64,000 nucleotides of DNA from Calothrix sp. NIES-4105 (GCF_002368415.1 NZ_AP018290.1:2741614-2805613); one strand, 5' to 3'; shown: positions 46,674 through 56,189, counted from the first letter of the stretch. A program made the numbers and translations. Notes: generated from the letters alone by a model not told the origin.

Positions 46674-47447
46674 ATGACACAAGTAATAGCCGTTCACTCC
46701 TTCCGAGGAGGCACTGGAAAATCAAACTTAACAGCTAACATAGCCGCTACAATGGCACGTCAAGGAAAACGGGTAGGAATAATTGATACTGATATCCAGT
46801 CTCCCGGAATTCACGTGCTGTTTGGTCTTAACGAAGCAAAAATAAACTATTCTCTCAATGATTACTTATGGGAGCGGTGTAATATCAAAGATGCTGTCCA
46901 TGACGTTAGCTACATTCTGACGACGGGAGATACGGATGTTATCAATGGAAAACTTTACTTAATTCCCTCTAGTATCAAAGCTGGTGATATTGCTAGGGTA
47001 TTACGTGAAGGATATGATGTAGTGCGACTAAATGATGGTTTTCAAGAACTTAGTCGCTGTTTGAATCTAGACTATTTGTTAATTGACACCCACCCTGGTT
47101 TAAATGAAGAAACTTTACTTTCCATTGGTATCTCTAATATTTTAGTTGTCATCCTGCGTCCAGACAGTCAAGACTTTCAAGGAACTGCCGTCACAATAGA
47201 TGTAGCTCGTAAATTGAAGGTACCGAAAATGCTGTTAGTAGTAAATAAAGTATTATCAGCCTTTGATTTTGCCGACTTGCAGAAACAGATAGAAACGACC
47301 TATCAAGCATCGGTAGCGGGAATTTTACCCCTTTCTGAAGAAATGGTACAACTAGGTAGCAAAGAAATTTTCTGTCTACGCTATCCAGAACATCCTATAA
47401 ATCAAACAATCATAGGAATTGTAGAGCAAATTGCTGATGCTGCTTAA
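46674..47447 (+). CDS. MinD/ParA-like ATPase
   Basis: 257 aa. Deviant Walker A with the signature Lys (FRGGTGKSN, residues 10-18), GIIDTDIQSPGIHVLFGL as switch I and a Walker B in LDYLLIDTHPGL. MinD-type ATPases cycle on membranes and position protein complexes. No ParB or MinE gene is adjacent; the neighbours are a membrane sensor, a permease-like protein and a cyclic-nucleotide-binding protein, so it may localise or switch that complex. Ribosome-binding site aagaggt. Confidence 0.88.
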   Translation: MTQVIAVHSFRGGTGKSNLTANIAATMARQGKRVGIIDTDIQSPGIHVLFGLNEAKINYSLNDYLWERCNIKDAVHDVSYILTTGDTDVINGKLYLIPSSIKAGDIARVLREGYDVVRLNDGFQELSRCLNLDYLLIDTHPGLNEETLLSIGISNILVVILRPDSQDFQGTAVTIDVARKLKVPKMLLVVNKVLSAFDFADLQKQIETTYQASVAGILPLSEEMVQLGSKEIFCLRYPEHPINQTIIGIVEQIADAA

Positions 47448-47479
47448 TAATTCAGAACCACTTCTCAACAAATTATAAA

Positions 47480-48589
47480 ATGGCAATTATGACAGAAGTT
47501 CTCCTAAAAGAATTAAGCAATAATGATATCAATTGGATAAATTCTATAGGTCGGCGCCGAGAAATCAATCCAGGTACAGTACTTATCCAAGAAGGTAAAA
47601 TAGATGATTATCTACATATCCTTCTGGATGGAACGTTAAAAGTTAGTATATCTCAAGTTGATACAAGCCTTTTGGCTCGTGCTTTTGCTGCAATAGAACA
47701 AAGTGAAAATACCAGCTTAGAAATTGGCAGATTATCAAGTGGTGAGATAGTGGGAGAAGTCCCCTTTGTTAGTTATCTCCCGAAGACTACAAATGTTAGT
47801 GCTGTAGAAAAATCGTTGATTATATCGATACCCAAACAAAAATTAGCTCAAAAATTACAGCACGATGTAACCTTTGCCGCGCGTTTTTATCGAGCCGTTG
47901 CGATCCTGTTTTCCGACAGACTGCAAAGTAGCATTAATCAGCTTGGACGAAAAAACTTTGCTCGCAGTCAACCAATTAGAGATGTTCTTTGTGTTTTAGG
48001 AGAATTACATGATAGTGACATAGATTGGATGATGGCTGCGGGAACTCCTCAAAAAATTGCTGCTAATACAGTACTTATATATGAGGGAGGAGCGATAGAT
48101 GCATTATATATCCTTTTGGGTGGCACAATGTCAGTTTCTATTTCTGAGAATGAGCGCAATCCTCTAGCTCGTGCTTTTGCAGCTATCGAGGGTAGTGAAA
48201 TATTAGGTAGGGAAATAGGAAGAGTGTCAAAAGGCGAGATTATTGGAGAAACACCGTTTATTGATGGGCGCCTGCCTTTAACAACTGTGAGGGCGATGGA
48301 AGATTCTTTAGTATTGGCTATTCCCCGACAGCATTTAGCTACAAAACTACAGCAAGATGTGGGTTTTGCTTCGCGATTTTATCGGGTAATTGTGGCTTTA
48401 CTTTCTTATCGGTTGCAGGAAACTTATAGTCAGCTTGGTTATGGTAGGAAGATTTATAGTAGGAGTCAATCTTTAGATGAAAATGTTGAGTATGAGGATG
48501 AACTAGATTTTGGTATGTTGGATAAAATAGGATTGGCTGGAAAAAGATTTGATTGGATGCAAAGAAGGTTGACTAATTTTTTAGTATAA
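47480..48589 (+). CDS. Double cyclic-nucleotide-binding-domain protein (bacteriocin-transport-associated type)
   Basis: 369 aa with two cNMP-binding beta-barrels: first about 10-155 (PGTVLIQEGKIDDYLHILLD, GEIVGEVPFV), second about 175-330 (TVLIYEGGAIDALYILLGG, GEIIGETPFIDGRLPLTT). No DNA-binding or enzymatic domain is visible. This layout matches the family annotated as bacteriocin-type transport-associated (TIGR03896), found next to NHLM export systems, which fits its place here. It ends the first operon; a hairpin follows. Confidence 0.85.
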   Translation: MAIMTEVLLKELSNNDINWINSIGRRREINPGTVLIQEGKIDDYLHILLDGTLKVSISQVDTSLLARAFAAIEQSENTSLEIGRLSSGEIVGEVPFVSYLPKTTNVSAVEKSLIISIPKQKLAQKLQHDVTFAARFYRAVAILFSDRLQSSINQLGRKNFARSQPIRDVLCVLGELHDSDIDWMMAAGTPQKIAANTVLIYEGGAIDALYILLGGTMSVSISENERNPLARAFAAIEGSEILGREIGRVSKGEIIGETPFIDGRLPLTTVRAMEDSLVLAIPRQHLATKLQQDVGFASRFYRVIVALLSYRLQETYSQLGYGRKIYSRSQSLDENVEYEDELDFGMLDKIGLAGKRFDWMQRRLTNFLV

Positions 48590-48876
48590 CAAGCAAGTAT
48601 CCTCATATATTGCACCTTGCATTATCTAGAGATGTGTTTCTCTAGATATTTATGCTGAAGATAATTTGAAAATATGACTAATTATTCAAAACTTTATTAT
48701 CTAAAAAAAAGAGAGTCTTTAACTAAAAATATTGGATTGTAATTAGATTTTTAATTGACTAAAGTATATCTATGAAGCTTGGGAACTTTGATGTCAGATA
48801 CTTACAGTGACAAACGTCAAAATACCCATATTTTCGAGTCAAACCAAGTTGTGTCGCAAATTTATTTGGAGAAGTT
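48590..48876. other. Intergenic stretch before the precursor peptide
   Basis: AT-rich. Holds the hairpin at 48623-48648 and should contain the promoter of the peptide operon. The bases just before 48877 give a ggagaag ribosome-binding site. Confidence 0.55.
48623..48648 (+). terminator. Hairpin, probable terminator of the regulatory operon
   Basis: Perfect 10-bp stem (tatctagaga / tctctagata) with a six-base loop, 34 bases after the stop of the cNMP-binding gene, followed by a short T-rich stretch. Confidence 0.55.
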
Positions 48877-49077
48877 ATGTCTAACCAAAACGAAAACTTA
48901 GAATTGAAACAGAAAAACGATTTTATCGCAATTAATGAAGATGGAGAGCTAGTGGTTAAAGATGATAAATTAAAAGAAGCACTTCAAGAATTAACTTCTG
49001 AAGAACTTGAGGGAATAGCAGGAGGAATTAAGGGTGACAACGGTAACTGTCGTTGTAAACCCAAAGAAAAAGCCTAA
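48877..49077 (+). CDS. RiPP precursor peptide with double-glycine leader
   Basis: 66 aa with a strong ribosome-binding site (ggagaag). The acidic helical leader (GELVVKDDKLKEALQELTSE) ends in ELEGIAGG at residues 43-50, a typical C39-peptidase cleavage site. That leaves a 16-residue basic core, IKGDNGNCRCKPKEKA, with a Cys-Arg-Cys. The next genes encode a radical SAM enzyme, an adaptor and a C39-peptidase ABC exporter, so modification, leader removal and export can all be accounted for. The class of modification (thioether or other C-C/C-S link) cannot be read from sequence. Confidence 0.88.
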   Translation: MSNQNENLELKQKNDFIAINEDGELVVKDDKLKEALQELTSEELEGIAGGIKGDNGNCRCKPKEKA

Positions 49078-49347
49078 CATGTAATCCAATTGGATTTTAA
49101 GGATGTCTGAAAAGTCAGCGGCGCCTAAATCAAGAAGTAATTTTCATTCCTCTTGACCTGGATGTGCTGAAATATGGCTTTGAACAGCTACTTTAAAATA
49201 CTGTTCAGGCATCCTTTCATCTCGACTTCATCCATTTTCTGGAATTGTAAAGGCAATAAATTTAGATGAAGTCGAGTTTATCAAGAATTCTAAATGTAAA
49301 TCTACTAACAAAATTAACAAGGCTAGTTGTCAGCCTAAAGGTTTGTC
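49078..49347. other. Leader region between precursor and radical SAM gene
   Basis: Contains a 12-bp perfect inverted repeat (ctcgacttcatc at 49221-49232 and gatgaagtcgag at 49265-49276) and a smaller one (tgaacag / ctgttca) just before it. These could attenuate read-through from the precursor to the enzyme gene. No second precursor ORF with a GG leader is seen. Confidence 0.55.
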
Positions 49348-50406
49348 ATGACTGTAGAAATTCTAAAACAATCTGATGCTAATTTTGCTAACTCAAAACG
49401 CGCCCGATTAATATCAGATAAAATGTTTCAATTAATTATTTTACCAACAGAGCAGTGTAATTTTAGGTGCATCTATTGCTATGAAGATTTTTCAATAGGG
49501 CAAATGAAACCAGAAACGATATTAGGTATCAAAGCCTTAATTCAAAAGCGATGCCAAAATTTGAATTACTTGTCTATTTCATGGTTTGGTGGTGAACCGC
49601 TTGTAGCTAAAAATATAGTGACAGATATTTCTGAATATGCAATGTCTCTAACTAATAAATATCCCGATTTGCATTACCAGAGTAATATGACAACAAATGC
49701 TTACTTATTGGATTTTAATACTGCGAGCATTTTAGCAAATGTGGGAGTAAGAGAATATCAAATTTCTCTTGACGGACCTCGCGAAATTCATGATAAAAGT
49801 CGCCTTCGTGCTGATGGCAAAAGTACATTTGATAGAATCTGGACTAATTTACTAGCAATACGGGATAGTTCATTACCAGTTGATATAAAGCTACGTCTTC
49901 ACTTTACCGCAGATACATTCAAACTTATTGACCCACTAATAGAAGATATCAAAAGAGAATTTTTGCCAGATTCAAGGTTCTCTGTTTTCTTTAAATCTAT
50001 TGAACATCTGGGTAGTCCTAATGATACTTCAATAAATGTTTTTTCAGAGGCTGAGAAAGAAGCAGCTGTCAAAATTTTGGAAGCTAAATTATTTGGTGAG
50101 AATTTGCAATCACCACAGAATGGTGCTATCCCAGACGACTACGTTTGCTATGCAGCACGTCCCAACTCTTTAGTAATTCGTGCTAACGGTACTGTTGGTA
50201 AGTGTACGGTAGCTCTCTCTGACGAACGTAATAATATTGGTACTTTACAATCAGATGGTCGGCTTCAGCTTATACCCGGTCGCTTTGCTCCTTGGGTTCG
50301 TGGAATTGAAAGCCTTGATGCTCTGGAGTTAGGTTGTCCTTTGGTTTCTCTGCCAACAAGTGATGAAATAACAGCTAATTTGCTTTCTAAAGCGCTTGCT
50401 GTATAG
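49348..50406 (+). CDS. Radical SAM peptide maturase with incomplete SPASM domain
   Basis: 352 aa. Radical SAM cluster motif EQCNFRCIYCYEDF (Cys37, Cys41, Cys44), then WFGGEPL and the TTNAYLL strand. The C-terminal part looks like a SPASM domain (VIRANGTVGKCTVAL, NNIGTLQSDG) but keeps only Cys267, Cys286 and Cys330. After Cys330 (LGCPLVSLPTSDE) the usual closing cysteines are missing, so at most one auxiliary cluster is likely. Position directly after the precursor makes that peptide the substrate. Starts with ATG; no strong ribosome-binding site. Confidence 0.88.
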   Translation: MTVEILKQSDANFANSKRARLISDKMFQLIILPTEQCNFRCIYCYEDFSIGQMKPETILGIKALIQKRCQNLNYLSISWFGGEPLVAKNIVTDISEYAMSLTNKYPDLHYQSNMTTNAYLLDFNTASILANVGVREYQISLDGPREIHDKSRLRADGKSTFDRIWTNLLAIRDSSLPVDIKLRLHFTADTFKLIDPLIEDIKREFLPDSRFSVFFKSIEHLGSPNDTSINVFSEAEKEAAVKILEAKLFGENLQSPQNGAIPDDYVCYAARPNSLVIRANGTVGKCTVALSDERNNIGTLQSDGRLQLIPGRFAPWVRGIESLDALELGCPLVSLPTSDEITANLLSKALAV

Positions 50407-50411
50407 CCAAG

Positions 50412-51095
50412 TTGATAAAAATGTTCCACCAGAAACGCAATCTATTTCGTAAAGAATCTCTAGAACGTCTGTCATCGCCAGAGAGACTTGACCAACTAAT
50501 GCAGGTAGTCAGTCCTAAAAGCTGGCTACCTCTAGCTGCTTTAGGCTCGTTAGTAGGAGTGGGTATCGTTTGGAGTATTTATGGACGTATACCCATTACA
50601 ATCGAAGGCAAAGGAGTACTAATTTACCCTGGTCATGTTAATGCTGGAACCAGTTTAGGCGGTATTCATGAGGTAAATTCATCGAACAAACTAGTAGGCG
50701 CCACTTATTTTAAAATCGCTGATGGCAAGAAGATTCAAAAGGGTATGAAGATTCAAATTACTCCTCAAACTGTGGAACGAGAGCGCTTTGGTGGTATCGT
50801 CGGCACTGTTAGGGAGGTTTCACTATTTCCTATTACAAAAGAAGCGGCTGCTAATGTAGTGGGTAATTCAGCACTTGTAGAAGTTTTGCTATCTCAAAAA
50901 CAGGAGGCATATCTACAAGTATTGGTAGACCTGAACCCAGCTAATAATTTTAGTGGTTACAAATGGTCTTCCTCCTCTGACCCCCACCTGAAAATTTCTG
51001 CTGGAACTACTGCTACCGCGCGCGTACTAGTTGAGGAACGCGCTCCTATAACTTATATATTCCCGATGTTGAGGTCTTTTAGTGGTATCTACTAA
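50412..51095 (+). CDS. Shortened NHLM-type HlyD membrane-fusion protein
   Basis: 227 aa. The N-terminus (ESLERLSSPERLDQLMQVVS, then a membrane helix about 37-59) is characteristic of the NHLM secretion protein (HlyD family). The C-terminal barrel (TPQTVERERFGGIVGTVREV) is also present. Between them the lipoyl/biotinyl half-motifs and coiled-coil hairpin normally expected are absent, with GVLIYPG leading almost directly to the barrel. It seems to be an internally deleted, possibly still stable, adaptor. It overlaps the peptidase ABC gene by 14 bases. Confidence 0.82.
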   Translation: MIKMFHQKRNLFRKESLERLSSPERLDQLMQVVSPKSWLPLAALGSLVGVGIVWSIYGRIPITIEGKGVLIYPGHVNAGTSLGGIHEVNSSNKLVGATYFKIADGKKIQKGMKIQITPQTVERERFGGIVGTVREVSLFPITKEAAANVVGNSALVEVLLSQKQEAYLQVLVDLNPANNFSGYKWSSSSDPHLKISAGTTATARVLVEERAPITYIFPMLRSFSGIY

Positions 51096-53301
51096 TTCTT
51101 CCCTAGCGCCACGAATTAATCTTTGGCAGCATCTCCAAAAAAAATTGTCTAGAAAAACAATGCTCGTCAAAACCCCTACATTACTGCAAATGGAAGCAGT
51201 CGAATGTGGTGCTGCTGCTTTGGGGATTATTTTGGGTTACTACGGTCGAATTATACCCTTACCAGAATTACGTCGAGAGTGTGGAGTCTCGCGCGATGGT
51301 AGCAAAGCTTCTAATTTGGTAAAAGCTGCCAGAAGCTATGGATTACAAGCTAAGGGTTTTAAAAAGGAACTAAAGCAACTGCTTGAATTATCACCTCCTT
51401 ATATAGTCTTCTGGAACTTTGACCACTTCCTAGTTGTTGATGGAGTTCGTGGCAAACGGGTATACCTCAATGACCCTGCGACAGGACCGCGAACTGTTTC
51501 TTTAGAGGAATTTGATGAGGGCTATACTGGTGTCGTGTTGGTAATGGAACCGACTGCGGAGTTTGCAAAAGGTGGTCGCAAACCCAGCATGATTCTATCT
51601 TTATGGGAAAGATTACGTGGGGCAACTGGTGCTTTAATTTACTGTGTAATTGCAGGATTTTTTTTAACTCTTGTCGAACTAGCGTTACCAATATTCCAGC
51701 AAGTATTTATAGATGATATTCTTATTGGTCAAAGACAAGATTGGCTGCGTCCCCTACTTTTGGGCATGGCTCTGACCGCGTTGATTCAAGTGTGTCTTGT
51801 ACAACTGCGCTTGCGGTATTTACGCAGATTGAAAATCAAGCTGGCTATAGGTATGTCTAGTCGCTTTCTTTGGCATATTATACGTCTACCCGTAAGTTTT
51901 TACGCACAACGCTTTGCTGGAGAAATCAGTAACCGTACAAGTCTTAACGACGAAGTAGCTAATGTCCTTTCTGGGAAGTTAGCTACTACTGTTATTGATA
52001 CAGTTATGATAATTTTTTATGCCTTAGTCATGTTTCAATATGACTGGCGCCTAACTTTAATTACGATTGCTTTTGCTATTATAAATGTTCTAACCTTACA
52101 ATGGATTTCTCGAAAACGGGTTGACACTAACCAGCGATTGATGCAAGAAAAGGGCAAAGCGAGTGGTCTTTCTATAGCTGCTCTTCAAAGTATAGAAACA
52201 ATTAAAGCTTCGGGCTTAGAGTCAGATTTCTTTTCTCGGTGGTCGGGTTACTACACTAAAGCAATAAATTCCCAGCAGGAGCTAGAGGTAACGAATCAAA
52301 TATTTTCTGTGCTACCCACACTCCTATCTGTCCTTTCTTCTATGCTTTTATTAGTTGTAGGAGGTTTACGGGTAATGGATGGGTATCTCAGTATTGGGAT
52401 GCTTATCGCTTTTCAAAGTTTAACGCAAAGCTTTCAACTACCTGTTAATAATCTTGTGAAATTTGGTAGCACTTTGCAAGAACTAGAAGGTGATTTGATA
52501 CGCCTTGATGATGTGCTAAGTAACCCGATTGGAGAAATACAGCAAAATAATTCAAAATTATTCTCCTCCCTTCCCAAATTACAGGGATATGTTGAATTAC
52601 AAAACGTTACATTTGGCTATAGTCCTCTAGAACCACCTTTAATTGAAAATTTTAATCTCTCTATTAAACCCGGACAACGAGTAGCGTTGGTAGGGGGGAG
52701 TGGTTCTGGCAAATCTACTATCGCTAAACTGGTCAGCGGACTCTATCAACCTTGGAAAGGGGAAATTTTATTTGATGGTAAACCCAAACAGCAAATTCCT
52801 CAGCAACTAATTACTAATATCTCAATGGTAGAGCAAGATATCCTCATGTTTGGCGGAACTGTGAGAGATAATTTAACTTTATGGGATACTACCGTCCCAG
52901 ACAAATATCTAATACGAGCTTGTGAAGATGCAGCTATTGCTGATGTTATTCTTTCAATGCCTGGGGGATTTGATGCAGAACTTACAGAAGGTGCAGCTAA
53001 TTTAAGTGGAGGACAGCGACAGCGATTAGAAATTGCCCGCGCGTTGGTGAACAACCCATCTATTCTTGTGATGGATGAAGCTACCAGCGCTCTTGACGCA
53101 GAAACAGAAAAAATTATTGACCAAAATCTGCGGCGCCGAGGATGCACCTGCATTATCGTGGCACACCGTTTGAGTACCATCCGCGACTGTGATGAAATTA
53201 TTGTTCTAGAACATGGCTTGGTTGTACAAAGAGGCGCCCATCAAGAATTATGGCACTCAGAAGGCGCATATTCGCGATTAATTCGCACAGAAGGAGTTTA
53301 A
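51082..53301 (+). CDS. C39 peptidase-containing ABC exporter (NHLM type)
   Basis: 739 aa from GTG. C39 peptidase about 30-155: Cys42 in MEAVECGAAALG, His115 in WNFDHFLVV, Asp131 in YLNDPATG. A six-helix ABC membrane domain follows (about 180-460). NBD: Walker A GGSGSGKST, signature NLSGGQRQRLE, Walker B ILVMDEATSALD, H-loop AHRLST. It should cut the precursor after Gly-Gly and export the core across the inner membrane, matching the NHLM peptidase/permease/ATPase family. Confidence 0.95.
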   Translation: MVSTNSSLAPRINLWQHLQKKLSRKTMLVKTPTLLQMEAVECGAAALGIILGYYGRIIPLPELRRECGVSRDGSKASNLVKAARSYGLQAKGFKKELKQLLELSPPYIVFWNFDHFLVVDGVRGKRVYLNDPATGPRTVSLEEFDEGYTGVVLVMEPTAEFAKGGRKPSMILSLWERLRGATGALIYCVIAGFFLTLVELALPIFQQVFIDDILIGQRQDWLRPLLLGMALTALIQVCLVQLRLRYLRRLKIKLAIGMSSRFLWHIIRLPVSFYAQRFAGEISNRTSLNDEVANVLSGKLATTVIDTVMIIFYALVMFQYDWRLTLITIAFAIINVLTLQWISRKRVDTNQRLMQEKGKASGLSIAALQSIETIKASGLESDFFSRWSGYYTKAINSQQELEVTNQIFSVLPTLLSVLSSMLLLVVGGLRVMDGYLSIGMLIAFQSLTQSFQLPVNNLVKFGSTLQELEGDLIRLDDVLSNPIGEIQQNNSKLFSSLPKLQGYVELQNVTFGYSPLEPPLIENFNLSIKPGQRVALVGGSGSGKSTIAKLVSGLYQPWKGEILFDGKPKQQIPQQLITNISMVEQDILMFGGTVRDNLTLWDTTVPDKYLIRACEDAAIADVILSMPGGFDAELTEGAANLSGGQRQRLEIARALVNNPSILVMDEATSALDAETEKIIDQNLRRRGCTCIIVAHRLSTIRDCDEIIVLEHGLVVQRGAHQELWHSEGAYSRLIRTEGV

Positions 53302-53303
53302 TA

Positions 53304-56189
53304 ATGCGAGGACAACTATACACATTTAAAGGTAATCAACCAATACTATTAGATAACTCTGTTTGGATAGTTCAGTCTGGTTCTTTTGCATTGTTTGCTG
53401 TTACAGTTAAAAATGGTGTTATAGAAGGTACTCGCCGTTACTTATGTAGTATTAATCAAGGAGAAGCACTATTTGGAACAGCTTTTAAAGGCGCCTCTAC
53501 AGATTGTCATCGCCATATTTTAGCGGCGCCAATGGAAGAGACAAAATTACTACAATTAAATCAGGAATTTTTCTGTGAGTTAATTGCTCACGCAGATGTC
53601 AGAGCAGTCGCTTTGGTAGAATCTTGGTTGCAACGTCTTAGTACAGCACTTTCATTTGAAGTAATGCCAGCAATTCAGGTGAAAGCATCAGGACAAGCAA
53701 GATTTTCTCTTAATAAAGGTGAGACTTTCCAACCAGAATCTGGTGTTGTCTCTTGGATAAGGGTAACTCAAGGAATAGTTCGATTTTTGGATGTTGAAGA
53801 AATTACTTTTACAACACAAACAGCAATTCCCCTCACCGATAAAATCTGGCTAGAAGCTTTAGAAGAAGTTCAGCTAGCCAATGAGACAACCGAAGAAATA
53901 CGCAATTGGGATACTATTCTAACTGGATTATCTCTGTTTCATACTCAGTTCCTACACTACATAGACTATTTAGACCGACAGGAAGCAGAAGAAGAAATTG
54001 TTCGATTGCGTGGGCGCCAACGTCTGAATCGCCAAGTTACAGTAGAAGCTCTTGGAGAACTAGCATCGACGCTACAGAATTATCAAGATGGGGATTTTTT
54101 CAACGAAGGTACGCCCTTATTAGTTGCGGCTGGTGCAGTGGGAAGAGCTTTGGGAATAAAAATTCTTCCTCCATCTCGTTCTCTTGACCCCAAGCGGGTA
54201 AAAGAACCTCTAGAAGCCATTGCTCGGTCTTCACGGATAAGGATGAGGCAGGTGCTATTACGAGATAACTGGTGGGAAAAGGATTGCGGACCGCTATTGG
54301 CTTACACCAAAGAGAATCAACCAGTAGCACTGCTGCCAGTTTCTGCTACCAGCTATGAAATATTTAACCCAATAGAACAAACCCGAACTAGAGTGGATAA
54401 GCGCATAGCCTCAACACTTGCTGCTGTTGCTTATATGTTTTATCGGTCTTTACCTGATAAAACAATTTCCGCTTTTGCTCTACTCAAGTTTGCTTTAAAA
54501 GGACGTACTAGAGATATACTGAGCATTTTTGGTACTGGCATTGGAGTTACATTATTAGGAATGCTTACCCCCCAAGCCACAGCAGTTATTATGGACAATG
54601 CCATACCAGACAGCGACAAAGGGCTATTACTGCAAATAGGATTAGGGCTGCTAGTTGCTGCTTTAAGCACAACCCTATTTCAACTATCTCAAGGATTTGC
54701 GATTTTACGAATCGAAACAATAAGTGATGCTTCCACTCAAGTTGCTGTATGGGACAGACTGCTAAAGCAACCAGTATCCTTTTTTCGTCAATACACTACA
54801 GGTGACCTCACATCGCGCGTATCCTCAGTAAGTACAATCCGTCGTCAACTAGGTAGCACAACCCTAATAAATCTTTTGGGTAGCTTTTTTGGATTATTTT
54901 ACCTAGCTCAATTATTTCACTACAACTCCAAATTGGCCTTTGTTGCTCTAGCAATTGCCTTCATTTTGATTGCAGTTACAACAATCTCTGGTTTGTTACT
55001 TCTGCGTAAAGTACGTCCTCTACTGGAATGTAAAGGAAAAATCTTTGGGCAAACCGTGCAGCTAATCAACGGCATTTCTAAAGTGCATATTGCTGGCGCC
55101 CAGGAACGAGCATTTGCTTCTTGGAGTAAAAACTACAGCCAACAAATTAAGCTTGAACTTAGCACCCAACAAATAGAAGATACTATTGTGCTTTTCAATA
55201 CAGTAATGCCCATACTTACAAATGGAGTATTGTTTTGGTTTACCATTCAATTACTTGACGAAGTTAATAATTCTGGAGTTATTGGTCTATCCCTTGGGAC
55301 TTTTCTTGCTTTCAACGCTGCCTATAGCAACTTTATCAAATGTTGCACAGACCTAAGCAATACAGTTGCTGAAGTGTTACGAGTTATTCCCCAGTGGAAA
55401 CGCACCCAGCCCATTTTGGCAAGCATTCCAGAAGTAAATCGACGGCATACCGACCCTGGTAAACTTATTGGCAGAATAGTTGTAGATAATCTTAGCTTCC
55501 GCTATCGCCAAGATGGACAGCTAATACTGAATAATATCAATATTTCTGCCGAACCAGGAGAATTTATTGCCCTAGTTGGTAGTTCTGGAAGTGGTAAATC
55601 AACCATGTTACGATTGCTGCTAGGCTTTGAAACTCCAGATAATGGTAGCATTTTTTACGATGGTCAAGACTTATCTGGTTTAGATGTAGATGCAGTGCGC
55701 CGACAATTGGGCGTAGTTCTGCAAAATGGGCGCCTAATGTCAGCATCCATCTACGAAAATATTGCTGGTGGCGCCCAAATTACCCTAGAAGAAGCCTGGG
55801 AAGCTGCTCGGATGTCCGGTTTTGCTGACGATATTATCAATATGCCAATGCAAATGCATACCGTAGTCAGTGAAGGTGGGGGAAACATTTCTGGGGGACA
55901 ACGCCAGCGTTTGCTGATTGCTCGCGCGCTGGCACTCAAACCCCGCATTTTACTCTTCGATGAGGCTACTAGCGCTTTAGATAACAGAACTCAAGCAATT
56001 GTCAGCGAAAGCTTGGACAAACTTCAAGTCACCCGGATTGCGATCGCCCATAGACTTAGCACCATTCGCAACGCTCATCGTATTTATGTACTCCAAGCAG
56101 GTCGAGTTGTACAGCAAGGTAATTTTGAAGAACTTGCTTCCGTAGAGGGGCTATTTGCTCAGTTAATGGCTCGGCAAATGACAACTTAA
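53304..56189 (+). CDS. NHLM-type ABC transporter, permease/ATP-binding protein without peptidase
   Basis: 961 aa from the ATG at 53304, which follows aaggag; the frame is open from 53250. The first 150 residues resemble a cyclic-nucleotide-type barrel, next come about 250 residues of unknown fold, then an ABC membrane domain (about 400-700) and an NBD with GSSGSGKST, NISGGQRQRLL, ILLFDEATSALD and AHRLST. NHLM systems pair this protein with the C39 ABC protein, probably as a heterodimeric exporter. It starts two bases after its partner gene. Confidence 0.93.
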   Translation: MRGQLYTFKGNQPILLDNSVWIVQSGSFALFAVTVKNGVIEGTRRYLCSINQGEALFGTAFKGASTDCHRHILAAPMEETKLLQLNQEFFCELIAHADVRAVALVESWLQRLSTALSFEVMPAIQVKASGQARFSLNKGETFQPESGVVSWIRVTQGIVRFLDVEEITFTTQTAIPLTDKIWLEALEEVQLANETTEEIRNWDTILTGLSLFHTQFLHYIDYLDRQEAEEEIVRLRGRQRLNRQVTVEALGELASTLQNYQDGDFFNEGTPLLVAAGAVGRALGIKILPPSRSLDPKRVKEPLEAIARSSRIRMRQVLLRDNWWEKDCGPLLAYTKENQPVALLPVSATSYEIFNPIEQTRTRVDKRIASTLAAVAYMFYRSLPDKTISAFALLKFALKGRTRDILSIFGTGIGVTLLGMLTPQATAVIMDNAIPDSDKGLLLQIGLGLLVAALSTTLFQLSQGFAILRIETISDASTQVAVWDRLLKQPVSFFRQYTTGDLTSRVSSVSTIRRQLGSTTLINLLGSFFGLFYLAQLFHYNSKLAFVALAIAFILIAVTTISGLLLLRKVRPLLECKGKIFGQTVQLINGISKVHIAGAQERAFASWSKNYSQQIKLELSTQQIEDTIVLFNTVMPILTNGVLFWFTIQLLDEVNNSGVIGLSLGTFLAFNAAYSNFIKCCTDLSNTVAEVLRVIPQWKRTQPILASIPEVNRRHTDPGKLIGRIVVDNLSFRYRQDGQLILNNINISAEPGEFIALVGSSGSGKSTMLRLLLGFETPDNGSIFYDGQDLSGLDVDAVRRQLGVVLQNGRLMSASIYENIAGGAQITLEEAWEAARMSGFADDIINMPMQMHTVVSEGGGNISGGQRQRLLIARALALKPRILLFDEATSALDNRTQAIVSESLDKLQVTRIAIAHRLSTIRNAHRIYVLQAGRVVQQGNFEELASVEGLFAQLMARQMTT

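Noticed and set aside
49102..49155. Possible second precursor peptide (MSEKSAAPKSRSNFHSS)
   Set aside because: Only 17 codons, no leader or GG site; more likely part of the untranslated leader.
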